A stretch of 64,000 bases of DNA from CAYSGX01 sp964518215 (GCA_964518215.1 CAZFFP010000003.1:1-64000); one strand, 5' to 3'; shown: positions 27,606 through 37,029, counted from the stretch's first letter. The notes: a model not told the origin generated them from the sequence alone. Translations and numbers: made by a program.

Positions 27606-28580
27606 CTATTTGGTTCTTTCCGTGGTAAACAAAACCAAATCTGCAAGCGATTTACGGGCTTCGTTGTCGGGAAATGTTTGCAAAATATCTAAGGCATCCT
27701 GACGGTATTGTTTCATTTTCTCGGTGGCGTATTCGATGCCTCCCGATTGGCGCACAAACAAAATAACTTCATCTACTTTACGCGGATTTTTACTTTCGTT
27801 TTTTACAATATTCACAATGCGCTTTTTTTCAAAAAAAGAAGTTTTATTAAGCGCGAAAATCAAGGGCAATGTCATTTTTCGCTCTTTAATATCAATGCCT
27901 TTGGGTTTGCCTATTTCGTGGTTGCCATAGTCGAACAAATCGTCTTTTATTTGAAAGGCGATGCCGATTTTTTCGCCAAACAATCTTACTTTATCAATCT
28001 CGGCAACATCATCAATCACCGAAGCCGCGCCACACGCACATGCCGATGAAATGAGCGAAGCGGTTTTTTGGCGAATAATTTCGAAATACACATCTTCTTT
28101 AATATCGAGCTTGCGCGCTTTTTCCATTTGCAGCAATTCGCCTTCGCTCATTTCTTTGACGGCTTTCGATAATATTTTCAGCAAATCGAAATGGTCGTTG
28201 TTGATAGAAAGCAGCAATCCTTTAGAGAGCAGATAATCGCCCACCAGCACCGATATTTTATTTTTCCAAAGCGCGTTTACCGAAAAAAAACCTCTGCGGT
28301 AATATGCATCGTCCACCACATCGTCATGCACCAGCGTAGCCGTGTGAAGCAGTTCCACGAGCGCAGCGGCATTGTAGGTTTTGTCGCCAATATTGCCGAA
28401 CAGGCGGGCGCAAAGCAACACAAACATGGGGCGCAGTTGTTTGCCTTTGCGTTTCACGATATAGTGCGTTACGCGGTCTAACAGCGGCACATGGCTTTTC
28501 ATGGATTCGCGAAATTTCTTTTCAAAAATTTCTAACTCATCCGCTACGGGTTGCTTAATGTCATCGAGTTTCAGCGCCAT
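27606..28580 (-). CDS. Polyprenyl diphosphate synthase
   Basis: A 324-residue trans-prenyltransferase that extends farnesyl or geranylgeranyl diphosphate; length fits the long-chain (octaprenyl/solanesyl) type supplying menaquinone side chains. First aspartate-rich motif HDDVVDD (DDxxD) and second KDDLFDYG (DDxxD) are both intact, with GKQLRPMFVLL as the N-terminal substrate motif. Transcribed leftward together with the RluA-type gene 42 bases on. Confidence 0.9.
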   Translation of the reverse strand: MALKLDDIKQPVADELEIFEKKFRESMKSHVPLLDRVTHYIVKRKGKQLRPMFVLLCARLFGNIGDKTYNAAALVELLHTATLVHDDVVDDAYYRRGFFSVNALWKNKISVLVGDYLLSKGLLLSINNDHFDLLKILSKAVKEMSEGELLQMEKARKLDIKEDVYFEIIRQKTASLISSACACGAASVIDDVAEIDKVRLFGEKIGIAFQIKDDLFDYGNHEIGKPKGIDIKERKMTLPLIFALNKTSFFEKKRIVNIVKNESKNPRKVDEVILFVRQSGGIEYATEKMKQYRQDALDILQTFPDNEARKSLADLVLFTTERTK

Positions 28581-28776
28581 TATATCGAAGAGTATCGTGC
28601 CATTGCGAAGTAAACAAACAAGAGCTTTTCGAGTCTGAATAAGCGCTCATGACAGAGTGTTTTTTATTTTCGGTTCAAATATAAGACACGTTCGCTGCAT
28701 GAAAGTTTTAAGAAATATTATTTTAGTTATAGAACTCAATGATTTCATATTGTCAGATGTGTTTTTCAATGCCTTC

Positions 28777-28828
28777 ATTTGAGCAAAGTCTTTAGCCAAG
28801 CCATGCATTGAGTTACTTGTGCCATTTG
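28777..28828 (+). repeat. REP-like palindromic repeat, copy 3 (diverged)
   Basis: TTTGAGCAAAGTCTTTAGCC then AAGCCATGCATTGAGTTACTTGTGCC, aligning to the copy at 4705-4755 (GAGCAAGTCTGTAGCTAAGCC, GACTCGTGCCC) with scattered changes. Confidence 0.5.
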
Positions 28829-28839
28829 TCTGCACCATG

Positions 28840-28900
28840 ATTTACATGCTTCAATAATTAACATGATTTTTTCAAAAAAAATAAAGACAAAAAGTTTTTC
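28840..28900 (+). repeat. TTCAATnATTAACATG element, copy A
   Basis: TTTACATGCTTCAATAATTA followed by ACATGATTTTTTC and AAATAAAGACAAAAAG. Two relatives are at 28973-29031 and 32150-32218. Confidence 0.55.
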
Positions 28901-28972
28901 ATTTCCATCAGCAAACAAGGAGGCAGGGAAACCTAAACAGTCCCTTGCCCCCCGCCCCTCGTCTCCCGTCCC

Positions 28973-29031
28973 ATTTACATGCTTCAATTATTAACATGCT
29001 TTTTTTTAAAACCATAAAAACAAGCCTTAAA
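28973..29031 (+). repeat. TTCAATnATTAACATG element, copy B
   Basis: TTTACATGCTTCAATTATTA followed by ACATGCTTTTTTTTAAAACC and ATAAAAACAAG. Direct repeat of copy A. Confidence 0.55.
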
Positions 29032-29212
29032 AAAGCTGGAAGCAATCGGTAAAACTCACTCATCAGAGGCAAGCTCTCACCTTTATGCCAAGCGCAGCCA
29101 AAGTGTCACTAATCCAAATACAAGCAGTCAACAGACAGACAAGTCATTCCAAATAAATCTCATTTATGAAATAATAAGCCTTATATTCACTCAAATAGGA
29201 GCCAGCCCAACT

Positions 29213-31696
29213 ATGCAAAACACGCCCGATAACCGCCATCATGTAATGAAGCCGATAGAGGACTACGCCATTTTGCTTTTAGATGAAAATGGAATTATTC
29301 TCGATTGGAACAAAGGATTCGAAAAAAATAAAGGATATAAAGCCAATGAAATAATTGGTAAAAACTTTCGGGTGTTTTATACTGCCCCGGACCGCGAAAA
29401 CAAACTTCCCGAACAGCTTATTGCAAAAGCCATTGCAAATGGCAGTGCCGGTCATGAAGGTTTTCTCATGCGTAAAGATGGCACCACCTTCTGGGGCAGC
29501 ACTCTTATTTCGGCATTGTTTGATAAAAACGAGCAACTGACCGGTTTTTTAAAAATCAGCCATGACCTTAGCGACAAAAAAGAACTAGAAGAAAAGCTAA
29601 AAAAACTAAACGAAGAACTAGAACAGCAGGTAAAAGAACGCACTACCGAACTGCAACAACAATTCAAAGAAATTTCAGACTACAAATTTGCCATAGATGA
29701 ATCGAGCATTGTTTCGTTTACAGATCCAATTGGAAACATAAAATACGCCAACAACAAATTCTGTAAAATTTCAGGATATTCTTTGGAAGAGCTAATTGGA
29801 CAAAATCACAGGTTAGTTAATTCAGGGCTGCACAGCCAAGAGTTTTTCAGTGACCTTTGGAAAACTATCTCGAACGGGAAAGTGTGGAAAGGAGAGATGA
29901 GGAACAGAGCTAAGAACGGCACTATTTATTGGGTAGATGCAACCATTATTCCGTTTTTAGATGAAGACCACAAACCTTATCAGTATGTAGCCATTAGAAA
30001 TGATATTACCGAGCGCAAAAAAGCAGAAGCAGAACTAATGAAAGTAAACCGGCTTTATACTTTTATCAGCGCAATAAATCAAAGCATCGTTCACCTTAAA
30101 GATGAGGATGTGCTACTTAGCGCTGCTTGCCGGATAGCGATCGAAATTGGCAAGTTTAAATTGGCGTGGATAGGTATGTTTAACCATTTGGAAAAAACCA
30201 TCAGCACCGTTAATGGAAGCGGAATGCCTGCCGAAGAACTCGACCGCATTCTCCGGATGCATATGCAGGTAAATGGTCCGCAGGAATATGTAATGAAAGT
30301 CGGTAAGTATTACCTCAGCAACCATATCGAACAAGATGCCGCATTGGAAACATGGAGGCCTTTAGCCGCCAAGCATGGCGTGCAGTCGTGCATGATACTA
30401 CCTTTAAAAAGAGGCAATAAGACTATTGGCAGTTTTAACGTATATGCTGCCGAGCTTAATTTTTTTGGTAAAGAAGAAATTACCTTGTTGGAAGAAGTAG
30501 CGGGTGATATTTCGTTTGCTCTCGAAAATTTTGAAACAGCAGCGTTGCACCGGGAGGGAGAAGAAAAACTAACACAAAGCGAAGCTAAACTAAGAGAAGC
30601 TCAAGTAATTGGACACATGGGCAATTGGGAAATTGATATGATAACCAATACCCACTTTTGGTCAGATGAGTTCTATAACATTTATGGAGTTAAAAAAGAA
30701 GAAGCCGTTCCTTCAGAAGAATTATTTTTATCCTTTATTCATCCTGACGACAAAGAATTTGTGCGTAAAATGATGGAACTGGCATTTAAAACGCTCACCG
30801 ATTCATTTTTCGATTTCAGGTTCATAAGGCACGATGGCACAGTGAGATATGGATATTCCAGTTACCGATTCGAATTTGATAAAAACAAAAAACCCATCCG
30901 GCTTTATGGCATAGTTCAGGATGTTACAGAAAAGAAAAATGCGGAATTGAATTTAAACAAGTTAGTAAAAGAACTTACTGTAAAAAATAATGAGCTGTAT
31001 AAAACAAATATCGAACTCGATAAATTTGTTTACAGCACTTCTCACGATTTACGGGCACCGCTTATGTCTGTATTGGGGTTGGTTGCAATATGCAGAGACC
31101 ACCTCCAACAGCCTGAAGAAATAAAGAACCTGCTTTCTATGATGGACACCAGTGTAAACAGGGTGGACGAAACCATTAAAAGTATTCTCACTTATTCGCG
31201 AAACTCGAGAATGGAAATAAAACCCGAATTGCTGAACATTGAAAAAATTACCGAAGAAGTGATTGATGACCTTAAACATTTTAATCATGGTCATAAAATT
31301 CAGTTTAACCTGACAACAGGTAGAGAATTCAGTTTTTTCTCCGATAAAATCAGGGTAAAGTCACTTATTACCAATTTGGTAAGTAATGCCGTTAAATATC
31401 AACGCAGCGATGAACCCCATCCGGCAGTTAATATTAACCTGAACTTTGCTAACGATGAACTTACCCTTATTGTAGAAGACAATGGCGAAGGCATACCTAA
31501 AAAATTCCACAGTAAAATTTTTGAAATGTTTACTCGCTCTTCTCAGGAATCCACCGGATCGGGTCTTGGTTTATATATCTGCAAAGAAATAGTCAACAAG
31601 TTGGGCGGAAGCATTCGAGTAGCATCTCAACCCGGCACTGGGTCTGCTTTCAAAGTAAAACTACCTAATCTCAATGCTCAAAAAACAACATCATGA
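29213..31696 (+). CDS. PAS/GAF sensor histidine kinase
   Basis: An 827-residue cytoplasmic kinase without transmembrane segments. In order: PAS (about 13-125), a coiled coil (about 120-155), PAS plus PAC (about 155-275, NKFCKISGYSLEELIGQNH), GAF (about 285-440), PAS (about 455-580, with FYNIYGVKKEE), HisKA with H611 (YSTSHDLRAP), then HATPase_c with NLVSNAVKYQ, VEDNGEGIP and GSGLGLYICKE. The absence of membrane helices suggests an internal signal. It overlaps the response regulator gene by 4 bases, its likely partner. The signal sensed is unknown. Confidence 0.93.
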   Translation: MQNTPDNRHHVMKPIEDYAILLLDENGIILDWNKGFEKNKGYKANEIIGKNFRVFYTAPDRENKLPEQLIAKAIANGSAGHEGFLMRKDGTTFWGSTLISALFDKNEQLTGFLKISHDLSDKKELEEKLKKLNEELEQQVKERTTELQQQFKEISDYKFAIDESSIVSFTDPIGNIKYANNKFCKISGYSLEELIGQNHRLVNSGLHSQEFFSDLWKTISNGKVWKGEMRNRAKNGTIYWVDATIIPFLDEDHKPYQYVAIRNDITERKKAEAELMKVNRLYTFISAINQSIVHLKDEDVLLSAACRIAIEIGKFKLAWIGMFNHLEKTISTVNGSGMPAEELDRILRMHMQVNGPQEYVMKVGKYYLSNHIEQDAALETWRPLAAKHGVQSCMILPLKRGNKTIGSFNVYAAELNFFGKEEITLLEEVAGDISFALENFETAALHREGEEKLTQSEAKLREAQVIGHMGNWEIDMITNTHFWSDEFYNIYGVKKEEAVPSEELFLSFIHPDDKEFVRKMMELAFKTLTDSFFDFRFIRHDGTVRYGYSSYRFEFDKNKKPIRLYGIVQDVTEKKNAELNLNKLVKELTVKNNELYKTNIELDKFVYSTSHDLRAPLMSVLGLVAICRDHLQQPEEIKNLLSMMDTSVNRVDETIKSILTYSRNSRMEIKPELLNIEKITEEVIDDLKHFNHGHKIQFNLTTGREFSFFSDKIRVKSLITNLVSNAVKYQRSDEPHPAVNINLNFANDELTLIVEDNGEGIPKKFHSKIFEMFTRSSQESTGSGLGLYICKEIVNKLGGSIRVASQPGTGSAFKVKLPNLNAQKTTS

Positions 31697-32094
31697 ATAC
31701 AGTTCTGTTTATTGACGATGATAATATATCCAATTTTATACATAAGAAACTGGCTCAAAACACAGTCTTTGCTGAAAATGTATTGATTTCTACTTCTGCG
31801 GTCAGCGCATTATTATTAATAAAGGAAATGTTCCATGTGAAAGAACCTCCACTTCCCGAAATTATTTTTTTGGATTTAATGATGCCTGTTATGGATGGTT
31901 TCGGGTTTTTAACTGAATTGGAAAAACTTCCGGAAGAAATATCAGCCAACATCAAAGTAATTGTATTAACCTCTTCGCTCAATGATGATGATTTTGCACG
32001 GGCATTTAAAAACAAAAGGGTAATTGATATTATCAAAAAACCCCTCTATCGTGAAAAATTGCTCGAGATAAAAGATAACATGCAATCATCCTGA
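31693..32094 (+). CDS. Single-domain response regulator
   Basis: A 133-residue CheY-like receiver: acidic pocket IDDDNIS at the N-terminus, phosphoacceptor D61 (IFLDLMMPVMDGF), T/S switch VLTSS and conserved Lys in IKKPL. There is no output domain, so it acts on another protein or as a phosphotransfer carrier. Start codon ATG is overlapped by the kinase stop (ATGA), giving a stoichiometric two-component pair. Confidence 0.93.
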   Translation: MNTVLFIDDDNISNFIHKKLAQNTVFAENVLISTSAVSALLLIKEMFHVKEPPLPEIIFLDLMMPVMDGFGFLTELEKLPEEISANIKVIVLTSSLNDDDFARAFKNKRVIDIIKKPLYREKLLEIKDNMQSS

Positions 32095-32480
32095 GCCTGT
32101 CCCCCTCGTCTCCCGTCCCTTGCTCCTCGTCCCATTTTTCTGCACTTTGAATTATTTGATTCAATGATTAGCATGATTTTATTTTAAAACATTAAGACAA
32201 ATAGATTTTTTAATCATGACTATGGATCGCGAGTCTGCAAAATTCAATCTCCTTGAAGTATCTGCTATGACAAGAACCAAACCTTAAATTAACGGCAATC
32301 TATGTGGCTTGCATTGCTGTCTGCTTAAGCTGAACGGGTATCACTTCAGAAGATTTTTCTCTTTCTCTGCCATATTACTTTGAAAATATCAATCATATAG
32401 TTAGTATAGTTGATTATTTTTTACTTTTAGCATCTTGTTGGCAGTTGCCCGCAAAATTAAAAGTTTTTGAAATAATATAA
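32095..32480. other. Intergenic region downstream of the two-component pair
   Basis: 386 bases without a supported gene. The start has the CCTCGTCTCCCGTCCC block (32106-32121) and the region includes the third TTCAAT element (32150-32218) and a partial REP-like string (32318-32337). Confidence 0.45.
32150..32218 (+). repeat. TTCAATnATTAACATG element, copy C
   Basis: ATTTGATTCAATGATTAGCA followed by TGATTTTATTTTAAAAC and ATTAAGACAAATAG. Direct repeat of copies A and B upstream of the kinase, so the kinase/regulator pair is bracketed. Confidence 0.5.
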
Positions 32481-33407
32481 ATGCTCAAAAAACTGCTGTT
32501 TATTATTTTATTTATTTGGTGCGGATTAATGTTCGCATGTTTCACTCAATTTCGTGGCGATATTCCTATTGAAAAGCTGTTGGAGAAATTTACAGATGAT
32601 CGTTCACGATTTATGCAATTAGACGGAATGAATGTGCATTATATGATAGAAGGAACAGGAATCCCTTTGCTGTTAATACATGGCACATCATCTTCGCTGC
32701 ATACTTGGGAAGGGTGGGCAACTGAATTACGCCAGCATTTCAAAGTAGTTCGTCTCGATTTGCCCGGCTTTGGTCTTACCGGACCTAATGCCGAGCACAA
32801 CTATACTGTCGAATATTATGCAGATTTTCTCAATGAATTCACAAACAGACTTGAAATGGATACGCTTTATTTAGCAGGAAATTCATTAGGCGGAATGATA
32901 GCCTGGCAAATGGCAATCAGACATTCGGAAAAAGTGAAGAAAATGATTTTAATTGATGCTTCCGGATATCCTCTAAATGAAGTTCCCTTGATATTCAAAA
33001 TTGCTAAAACCCCTGTTTTAAATGAAATGCTAAAGTATCTGACTCCAGAATGGGTAGTGAAAAGGAATTTAAATAAGGTCTATTTCAACAAAAATAAAGT
33101 AACTGATGAATTAGTTGAGCATTATCACAAACTCACTCTGCGCGAAGGAAATCGAGATGCATTTATAGCACGCGTTAAATATGGTGTAAGCTCAGACACC
33201 ACTCTTATTTCTTCTATACAATGCCCGGTGCTTGTTCAGTGGGGCAAAGAAGATACATGGATATCTTTGTCGGTGGGAGAGAGTTTTCATAGAGATATTC
33301 CCAATTCAGAATTCATTGTTTATGAAAATGCAGGACATATTCCCATGGAAGAAATACCTGAAACAACTGTTGCTGATGCCTTGACATTTTTTTTGAAAGA
33401 GCTATAA
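32481..33407 (+). CDS. Alpha/beta hydrolase with N-terminal membrane anchor
   Basis: A 308-residue hydrolase with an N-terminal hydrophobic segment (about residues 5-22; a Cys at about 20 hints at a lipoprotein). HGTSSSLHTWEGW is the oxyanion motif, GNSLGGM the serine nucleophile elbow, WGKEDTW holds the acid and NAGHIPMEE the catalytic His. It is envelope-localised by inference; the substrate is unknown. It is followed 18 bases later by the rhomboid gene on the same strand. Confidence 0.82.
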   Translation: MLKKLLFIILFIWCGLMFACFTQFRGDIPIEKLLEKFTDDRSRFMQLDGMNVHYMIEGTGIPLLLIHGTSSSLHTWEGWATELRQHFKVVRLDLPGFGLTGPNAEHNYTVEYYADFLNEFTNRLEMDTLYLAGNSLGGMIAWQMAIRHSEKVKKMILIDASGYPLNEVPLIFKIAKTPVLNEMLKYLTPEWVVKRNLNKVYFNKNKVTDELVEHYHKLTLREGNRDAFIARVKYGVSSDTTLISSIQCPVLVQWGKEDTWISLSVGESFHRDIPNSEFIVYENAGHIPMEEIPETTVADALTFFLKEL

Positions 33408-33425
33408 CCATTTATAATAAATATT

Positions 33426-34055
33426 ATGAGCGTTACCTTAATCATCATTATCCTTACCTGTTTGATATCAATTGCCGCTTTTCAAAATTCCGATTTAATG
33501 GGGCGTTTTGTTTTTTCGCCCTACACAGTAGCACGGAATACAAGCGAGTGGTTTCGCTTTGTAACCAGTGGTTTTCTGCATGGAAGCTGGCTGCATTTAG
33601 GCATCAATATGTATGTGTTGTGGATTTTTGGCGAAACTGTAGAGCAGTATTTTCAATTGTATTTCTATCCTGCCGGAATTTATCTTTTCATTATACTCTA
33701 TATGTTGGCAATTCCGATTTCCGAAACCTATTCATTTATTAAGCATCGCGATAATTTCAGGTATGCAAGTTTAGGCGCATCGGGGGCTGTAGCCGCTGTA
33801 GTGTTTGCCTCTATTATATTTTCGCCTACCAGCAATTTGTATCTGATGTTTATCCCCGTAGGAATTCCCGCGTTTATATTTGGACCAATGTATTTGGCCT
33901 ATTCTGCTTATATGGCAAAACAGCAAGTAGATAATATCGGTCATGATGCGCACTTTTGGGGAGCTGTATTCGGCTTTATATTTCCGCTACTTTTCAAACC
34001 CGACCTTATCCTGATTTTCTTTGGAAGAATAGCTGAATGGGTACAAACTTTCTGA
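33426..34055 (+). CDS. Rhomboid family intramembrane serine protease
   Basis: A 209-residue polytopic membrane protein, six helices by eye. The catalytic serine is in GASGA (YASLGASGAVA, about residue 120) and the paired His is in HDAHFWGAVFGF; the N-terminal helix motif is FLHGSWLHLGINMYVLWIFG, the classic rhomboid HxxxxHxxxN. All catalytic residues look intact, so an active protease is likely. Partner substrates are not identifiable. Close spacing suggests co-transcription with the hydrolase upstream. Confidence 0.9.
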   Translation: MSVTLIIIILTCLISIAAFQNSDLMGRFVFSPYTVARNTSEWFRFVTSGFLHGSWLHLGINMYVLWIFGETVEQYFQLYFYPAGIYLFIILYMLAIPISETYSFIKHRDNFRYASLGASGAVAAVVFASIIFSPTSNLYLMFIPVGIPAFIFGPMYLAYSAYMAKQQVDNIGHDAHFWGAVFGFIFPLLFKPDLILIFFGRIAEWVQTF

Positions 34056-34127
34056 AAAAATTCATCTGATTATTGATGAAATATGTTGAAGGAAACAAAA
34101 AACAGTTATGGCGGACATGAGTTCTTT

Positions 34128-34820
34128 TTATACATTCCCATACACTTTCAATACCGTTTCTCTTAAATTTTTGCCGGCTTCGCTGCAACACAAATAAATT
34201 AAATCGGAAAGATTTTCGGGGCTAACCCAATCGTTGAAATTCTCATCGGGCATAGCATTGCGGTTGGCGGGTGTGTCAATAATTCCGGGCGTAATTACTG
34301 CCGAATAAATATTTTTATTTTTTCCGTCTTCATTTATTAGTTCAGAAAATTTAAACAGCAACGATTTTGAAAGCGCGTAAGCAATCGCTTCTTTTCCGGC
34401 ACTGCTTTCAATGGCGGGCTTGGCACCTATGAAAATCATTTTCCCTCCCGAAGGCTGGTTTTTCATTTGTCCGAATACTGGGCGGGCAATATTGTAAGCT
34501 GTGAAAAAATTCAGATGAATCATGCGTTGCAACAATTCGTAATCGGTGTTGAAAATATCGCCCATAGCGAATCCACCGGCCAACATAATCAAAGCATCAA
34601 TGGATGGATGTTTGGAAGTAATTTCATCTACAGCTTTTTGTGCATCTTCCTCCAGACTCAGGTCGGCAAAAAATAATTCCAGATTCGGATGGCTTTTCAA
34701 AACTGATTTATCGTTGGGTTGCAGTAAAGCAATCACAGACCAATTTTCAGTGAGAAATTTATTCACTACACTTTTACCTAAATTACCATTGGCTCCCGAA
34801 ATGATTACTTTTTTACTCAT
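34128..34820 (-). CDS. Short-chain dehydrogenase/reductase
   Basis: A 230-residue classical SDR. N-terminal Rossmann glycine motif GANGNLGKSV, NAG-like strand LIMLAGG, catalytic YxxxK as YALSK, and a PG motif TPGIIDTPANR. Cofactor and substrate unknown. It is 18 bases downstream of the FadJ-like gene on the same strand and may belong to the same operon, which would suggest a lipid- or CoA-linked role, but this is inference. Confidence 0.85.
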   Translation of the reverse strand: MSKKVIISGANGNLGKSVVNKFLTENWSVIALLQPNDKSVLKSHPNLELFFADLSLEEDAQKAVDEITSKHPSIDALIMLAGGFAMGDIFNTDYELLQRMIHLNFFTAYNIARPVFGQMKNQPSGGKMIFIGAKPAIESSAGKEAIAYALSKSLLFKFSELINEDGKNKNIYSAVITPGIIDTPANRNAMPDENFNDWVSPENLSDLIYLCCSEAGKNLRETVLKVYGNV

Positions 34821-34838
34821 GAGTTTGAAATGTTTTTC

Positions 34839-36968
34839 TTAATAAAATTTCTTGCCTGCTTTCGCATAATCTATCAGAATTTGTGCAGGCTTGAAACGCG
34901 CGGTATGTTTCGAAGCAAGTGCTTCCAATGTTTTTACGATTTTATCTGTGCCTACTTCGTCAGCATAGCGGAAAGGTCCGCCACGGAAAGGCGGAAAACC
35001 GATGCCGAAAATAGCGCCCACATCGCCATCTAAAGGATTGGCAATGATACCTTCCTGCAAACAATATGCGGCTTCGTTCACCATACTTAAAGCGCAACGA
35101 TGAATGATTTCTTCATCGCTGAATTGTTTGCGGTTAGTTCCTCCGAAAAATTTGTATGCTTCAGGATTTATTTTGCCGTGAACTTTTTTGCCTTTGTCAT
35201 CATACAAGTAAAATCCTTTCTTATTTTTTCTTCCGCTGAAACCTGCTTTAAACATTTGCACTATGGCATCGCCCGATGACACGGAACCTTCGCGCATTTG
35301 ATAAAATTTCACCAAATCGCCACTCATTACGTGCGCGCCCACATCAATACCCACTTCATCTAAAAGTGTTACCGGTCCTACGGGGTAGCCGAATTTTTTA
35401 ATCACATTATCCAATTGCAAAGCATCAGCGCCTTCCATCAGCATCAGTAATGCTTCGTTGAAAAAGGGCGATAAAATTCTGGTGGTGTAAAAGCCGGGAC
35501 CGTCTTTCACCACAATGCAGGTTTTCCCTTGCTTCACTCCAATATCGAAACAGGTGGCGGTAACCCAGTCGGCTGTTTTGTCGGTTACCACAATTTCCAA
35601 CAAAGGCATTTTAGGAACCGGAGAAAAATAGTGCATACCAATTACCAATTCGGGACGCTTCGATTTTTCGGCAACCTGTGCAATAGGCAGTGCTGAAGTA
35701 TTGCTTGCAAAAATGCAATCGGGGCGAATGGCGGCTTCGGTTTCTTGCAACACTTTGTGTTTGATTTTGATGTCTTCAAACACGGCTTCGATAATGACAT
35801 CCACCTTTTCAAAATTATGGTAGTCTAATTGCCCGTGAATGCGTTGCATATAGGCATCGGCTTCAATTTTTGTAAGCGCTCTTTTGCGAATCAGCTTATC
35901 GAAATTTTTCCAGATGGTTTGCTTAGCCGAAGCAATGGTTTCTTCCTTAATATCTTTCAGAATAACATCCGTGCCTTGTGTGATACTTACCTCTGTAATG
36001 CCCGCACCCATGAAGCCCGCGCCCAACATACCGATGGTTTTTACGGGTTTCACCAATTCTTTATCGGGCACTTTTTTCTTCTCGGTCATGGCGAAGAAAA
36101 TATTTATCAACTGTCGGCTTTCTGGCGAAAGAATGAGTTGCTCAAATTTTTTCGCTTCGGCATTCAAACCGGCTTTCATGCCTTGTCGCATTCCAATTTC
36201 CACACATTCTAAGATGCGCAGTGGCGCAGGATAATTTCCGGAAGTTTGGCGGAGCACCATTTCTTTGGCTTTTTTAAACACCACACCTTTCAACGGACCT
36301 TCCAAAAGTTTATCCAACAGCGAAGTTTTTCTTTTGCGTTGAAGGGGTTGTGCTACCAATTTCAAAGCGAACTTTTTGGCGGTTTCATGCAACGCATCTT
36401 TATTGATCACCACATCTACCAAACCCATTTTTAAAGCGGGGCGGGCATAAATATTTTTTCCGGTAAGCATCATGTCTAATGCTTTTTGTATGCCTACCAA
36501 GCGGGGTAAACGTTGTGTGCCACCGCCACCGGGCAGTAAGCCCAAGCGCACTTCGGGCAGCGCCAACTTGGTGCTTTTATTATCGCTTGCCACCCGTGCA
36601 TGACAAGCCATAGCAATTTCCAAACCCGCGCCCAAACAGTTGCCGTGAATGGCAGCTACTACGGGCTTTTTAGAGTTTTCTATTTTGCCTAAAATTTCAT
36701 GTCCCTTGCGGGTAATCGGTTCGAAATCTCCGGGCTTCTGCACTTTTTGAAACGATTCAATATCGGCACCTGCAATGAAATCTTTCTTTTTGCTAATCAT
36801 CACCACGGCTTTCACGCTGTTGTCTTTCTGCAAATCGTCAATGATGCTTTCAAACAAAAAAATAGTATCGGGCGATACCTTATTTATTTTTTCATCTTTC
36901 TGGTCGAGCCAAACCGTTGCAACACCGTTGCTGTCGGTTTCAATTTTTACGTATTCTTCGCGGGTCAT
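34839..36968 (-). CDS. fadJ: Bifunctional enoyl-CoA hydratase / 3-hydroxyacyl-CoA dehydrogenase
   Basis: A 709-residue multifunctional beta-oxidation protein. The N-terminal half is a crotonase (IAGADIESFQK, AIHGNCLGAGLEIAMACHARVAS); the C-terminal half has the 3HCDH NAD-binding motif IGMLGAGFMGAGITE, followed by the HYFSPVPKMPLLE and GPGFYTTRI catalytic regions. It oxidises fatty acyl-CoA with the thiolase encoded upstream. I chose the second Met (MTREEYVKIE), because the extra 11 residues from the ATG at 37001 are encoded by a GCTAATGGC-type intergenic repeat. I use the FadJ label for its likely role; FadB-type is equally possible. Confidence 0.9.
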   Translation of the reverse strand: MTREEYVKIETDSNGVATVWLDQKDEKINKVSPDTIFLFESIIDDLQKDNSVKAVVMISKKKDFIAGADIESFQKVQKPGDFEPITRKGHEILGKIENSKKPVVAAIHGNCLGAGLEIAMACHARVASDNKSTKLALPEVRLGLLPGGGGTQRLPRLVGIQKALDMMLTGKNIYARPALKMGLVDVVINKDALHETAKKFALKLVAQPLQRKRKTSLLDKLLEGPLKGVVFKKAKEMVLRQTSGNYPAPLRILECVEIGMRQGMKAGLNAEAKKFEQLILSPESRQLINIFFAMTEKKKVPDKELVKPVKTIGMLGAGFMGAGITEVSITQGTDVILKDIKEETIASAKQTIWKNFDKLIRKRALTKIEADAYMQRIHGQLDYHNFEKVDVIIEAVFEDIKIKHKVLQETEAAIRPDCIFASNTSALPIAQVAEKSKRPELVIGMHYFSPVPKMPLLEIVVTDKTADWVTATCFDIGVKQGKTCIVVKDGPGFYTTRILSPFFNEALLMLMEGADALQLDNVIKKFGYPVGPVTLLDEVGIDVGAHVMSGDLVKFYQMREGSVSSGDAIVQMFKAGFSGRKNKKGFYLYDDKGKKVHGKINPEAYKFFGGTNRKQFSDEEIIHRCALSMVNEAAYCLQEGIIANPLDGDVGAIFGIGFPPFRGGPFRYADEVGTDKIVKTLEALASKHTARFKPAQILIDYAKAGKKFY

Positions 36969-36977
36969 TGTTTTAGT

Positions 36978-37003
36978 TTTAAGCTGTGAGCCATTAGCCA
37001 TAA
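36978..37003. repeat. GCTAATGGC-type repeat, downstream flank of four-helix-bundle gene
   Basis: AAGCTGTGAGCCATTAGCCA (36981-37000). It is in the opposite orientation to GGCTTACAGCTAATGGCTTA at 37428-37447, so the four-helix-bundle gene is framed by an imperfect inverted pair. Confidence 0.45.
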
Positions 37004-37029
37004 GTAAGCAACTGATAGCTATGAGTATT

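Larger units (their letters stand above)
28581..29212. other. Repeat-rich intergenic region
   Basis: 632 bases between divergent genes with no supported coding sequence; small minus-strand frames lack family features. It holds a diverged REP-like copy (28777-28828), two copies of a TTCAAT-ATTAACATG element (28840-28900 and 28973-29031) and a pyrimidine-rich CCTCGTCTCCCGTCCC block (28955-28971) repeated at 32106. Confidence 0.5.

Noticed and set aside
28647..28987. Small minus-strand frames in the repeat-rich region upstream of the histidine kinase
   Set aside because: They cover the dispersed repeats and have no recognisable protein features.
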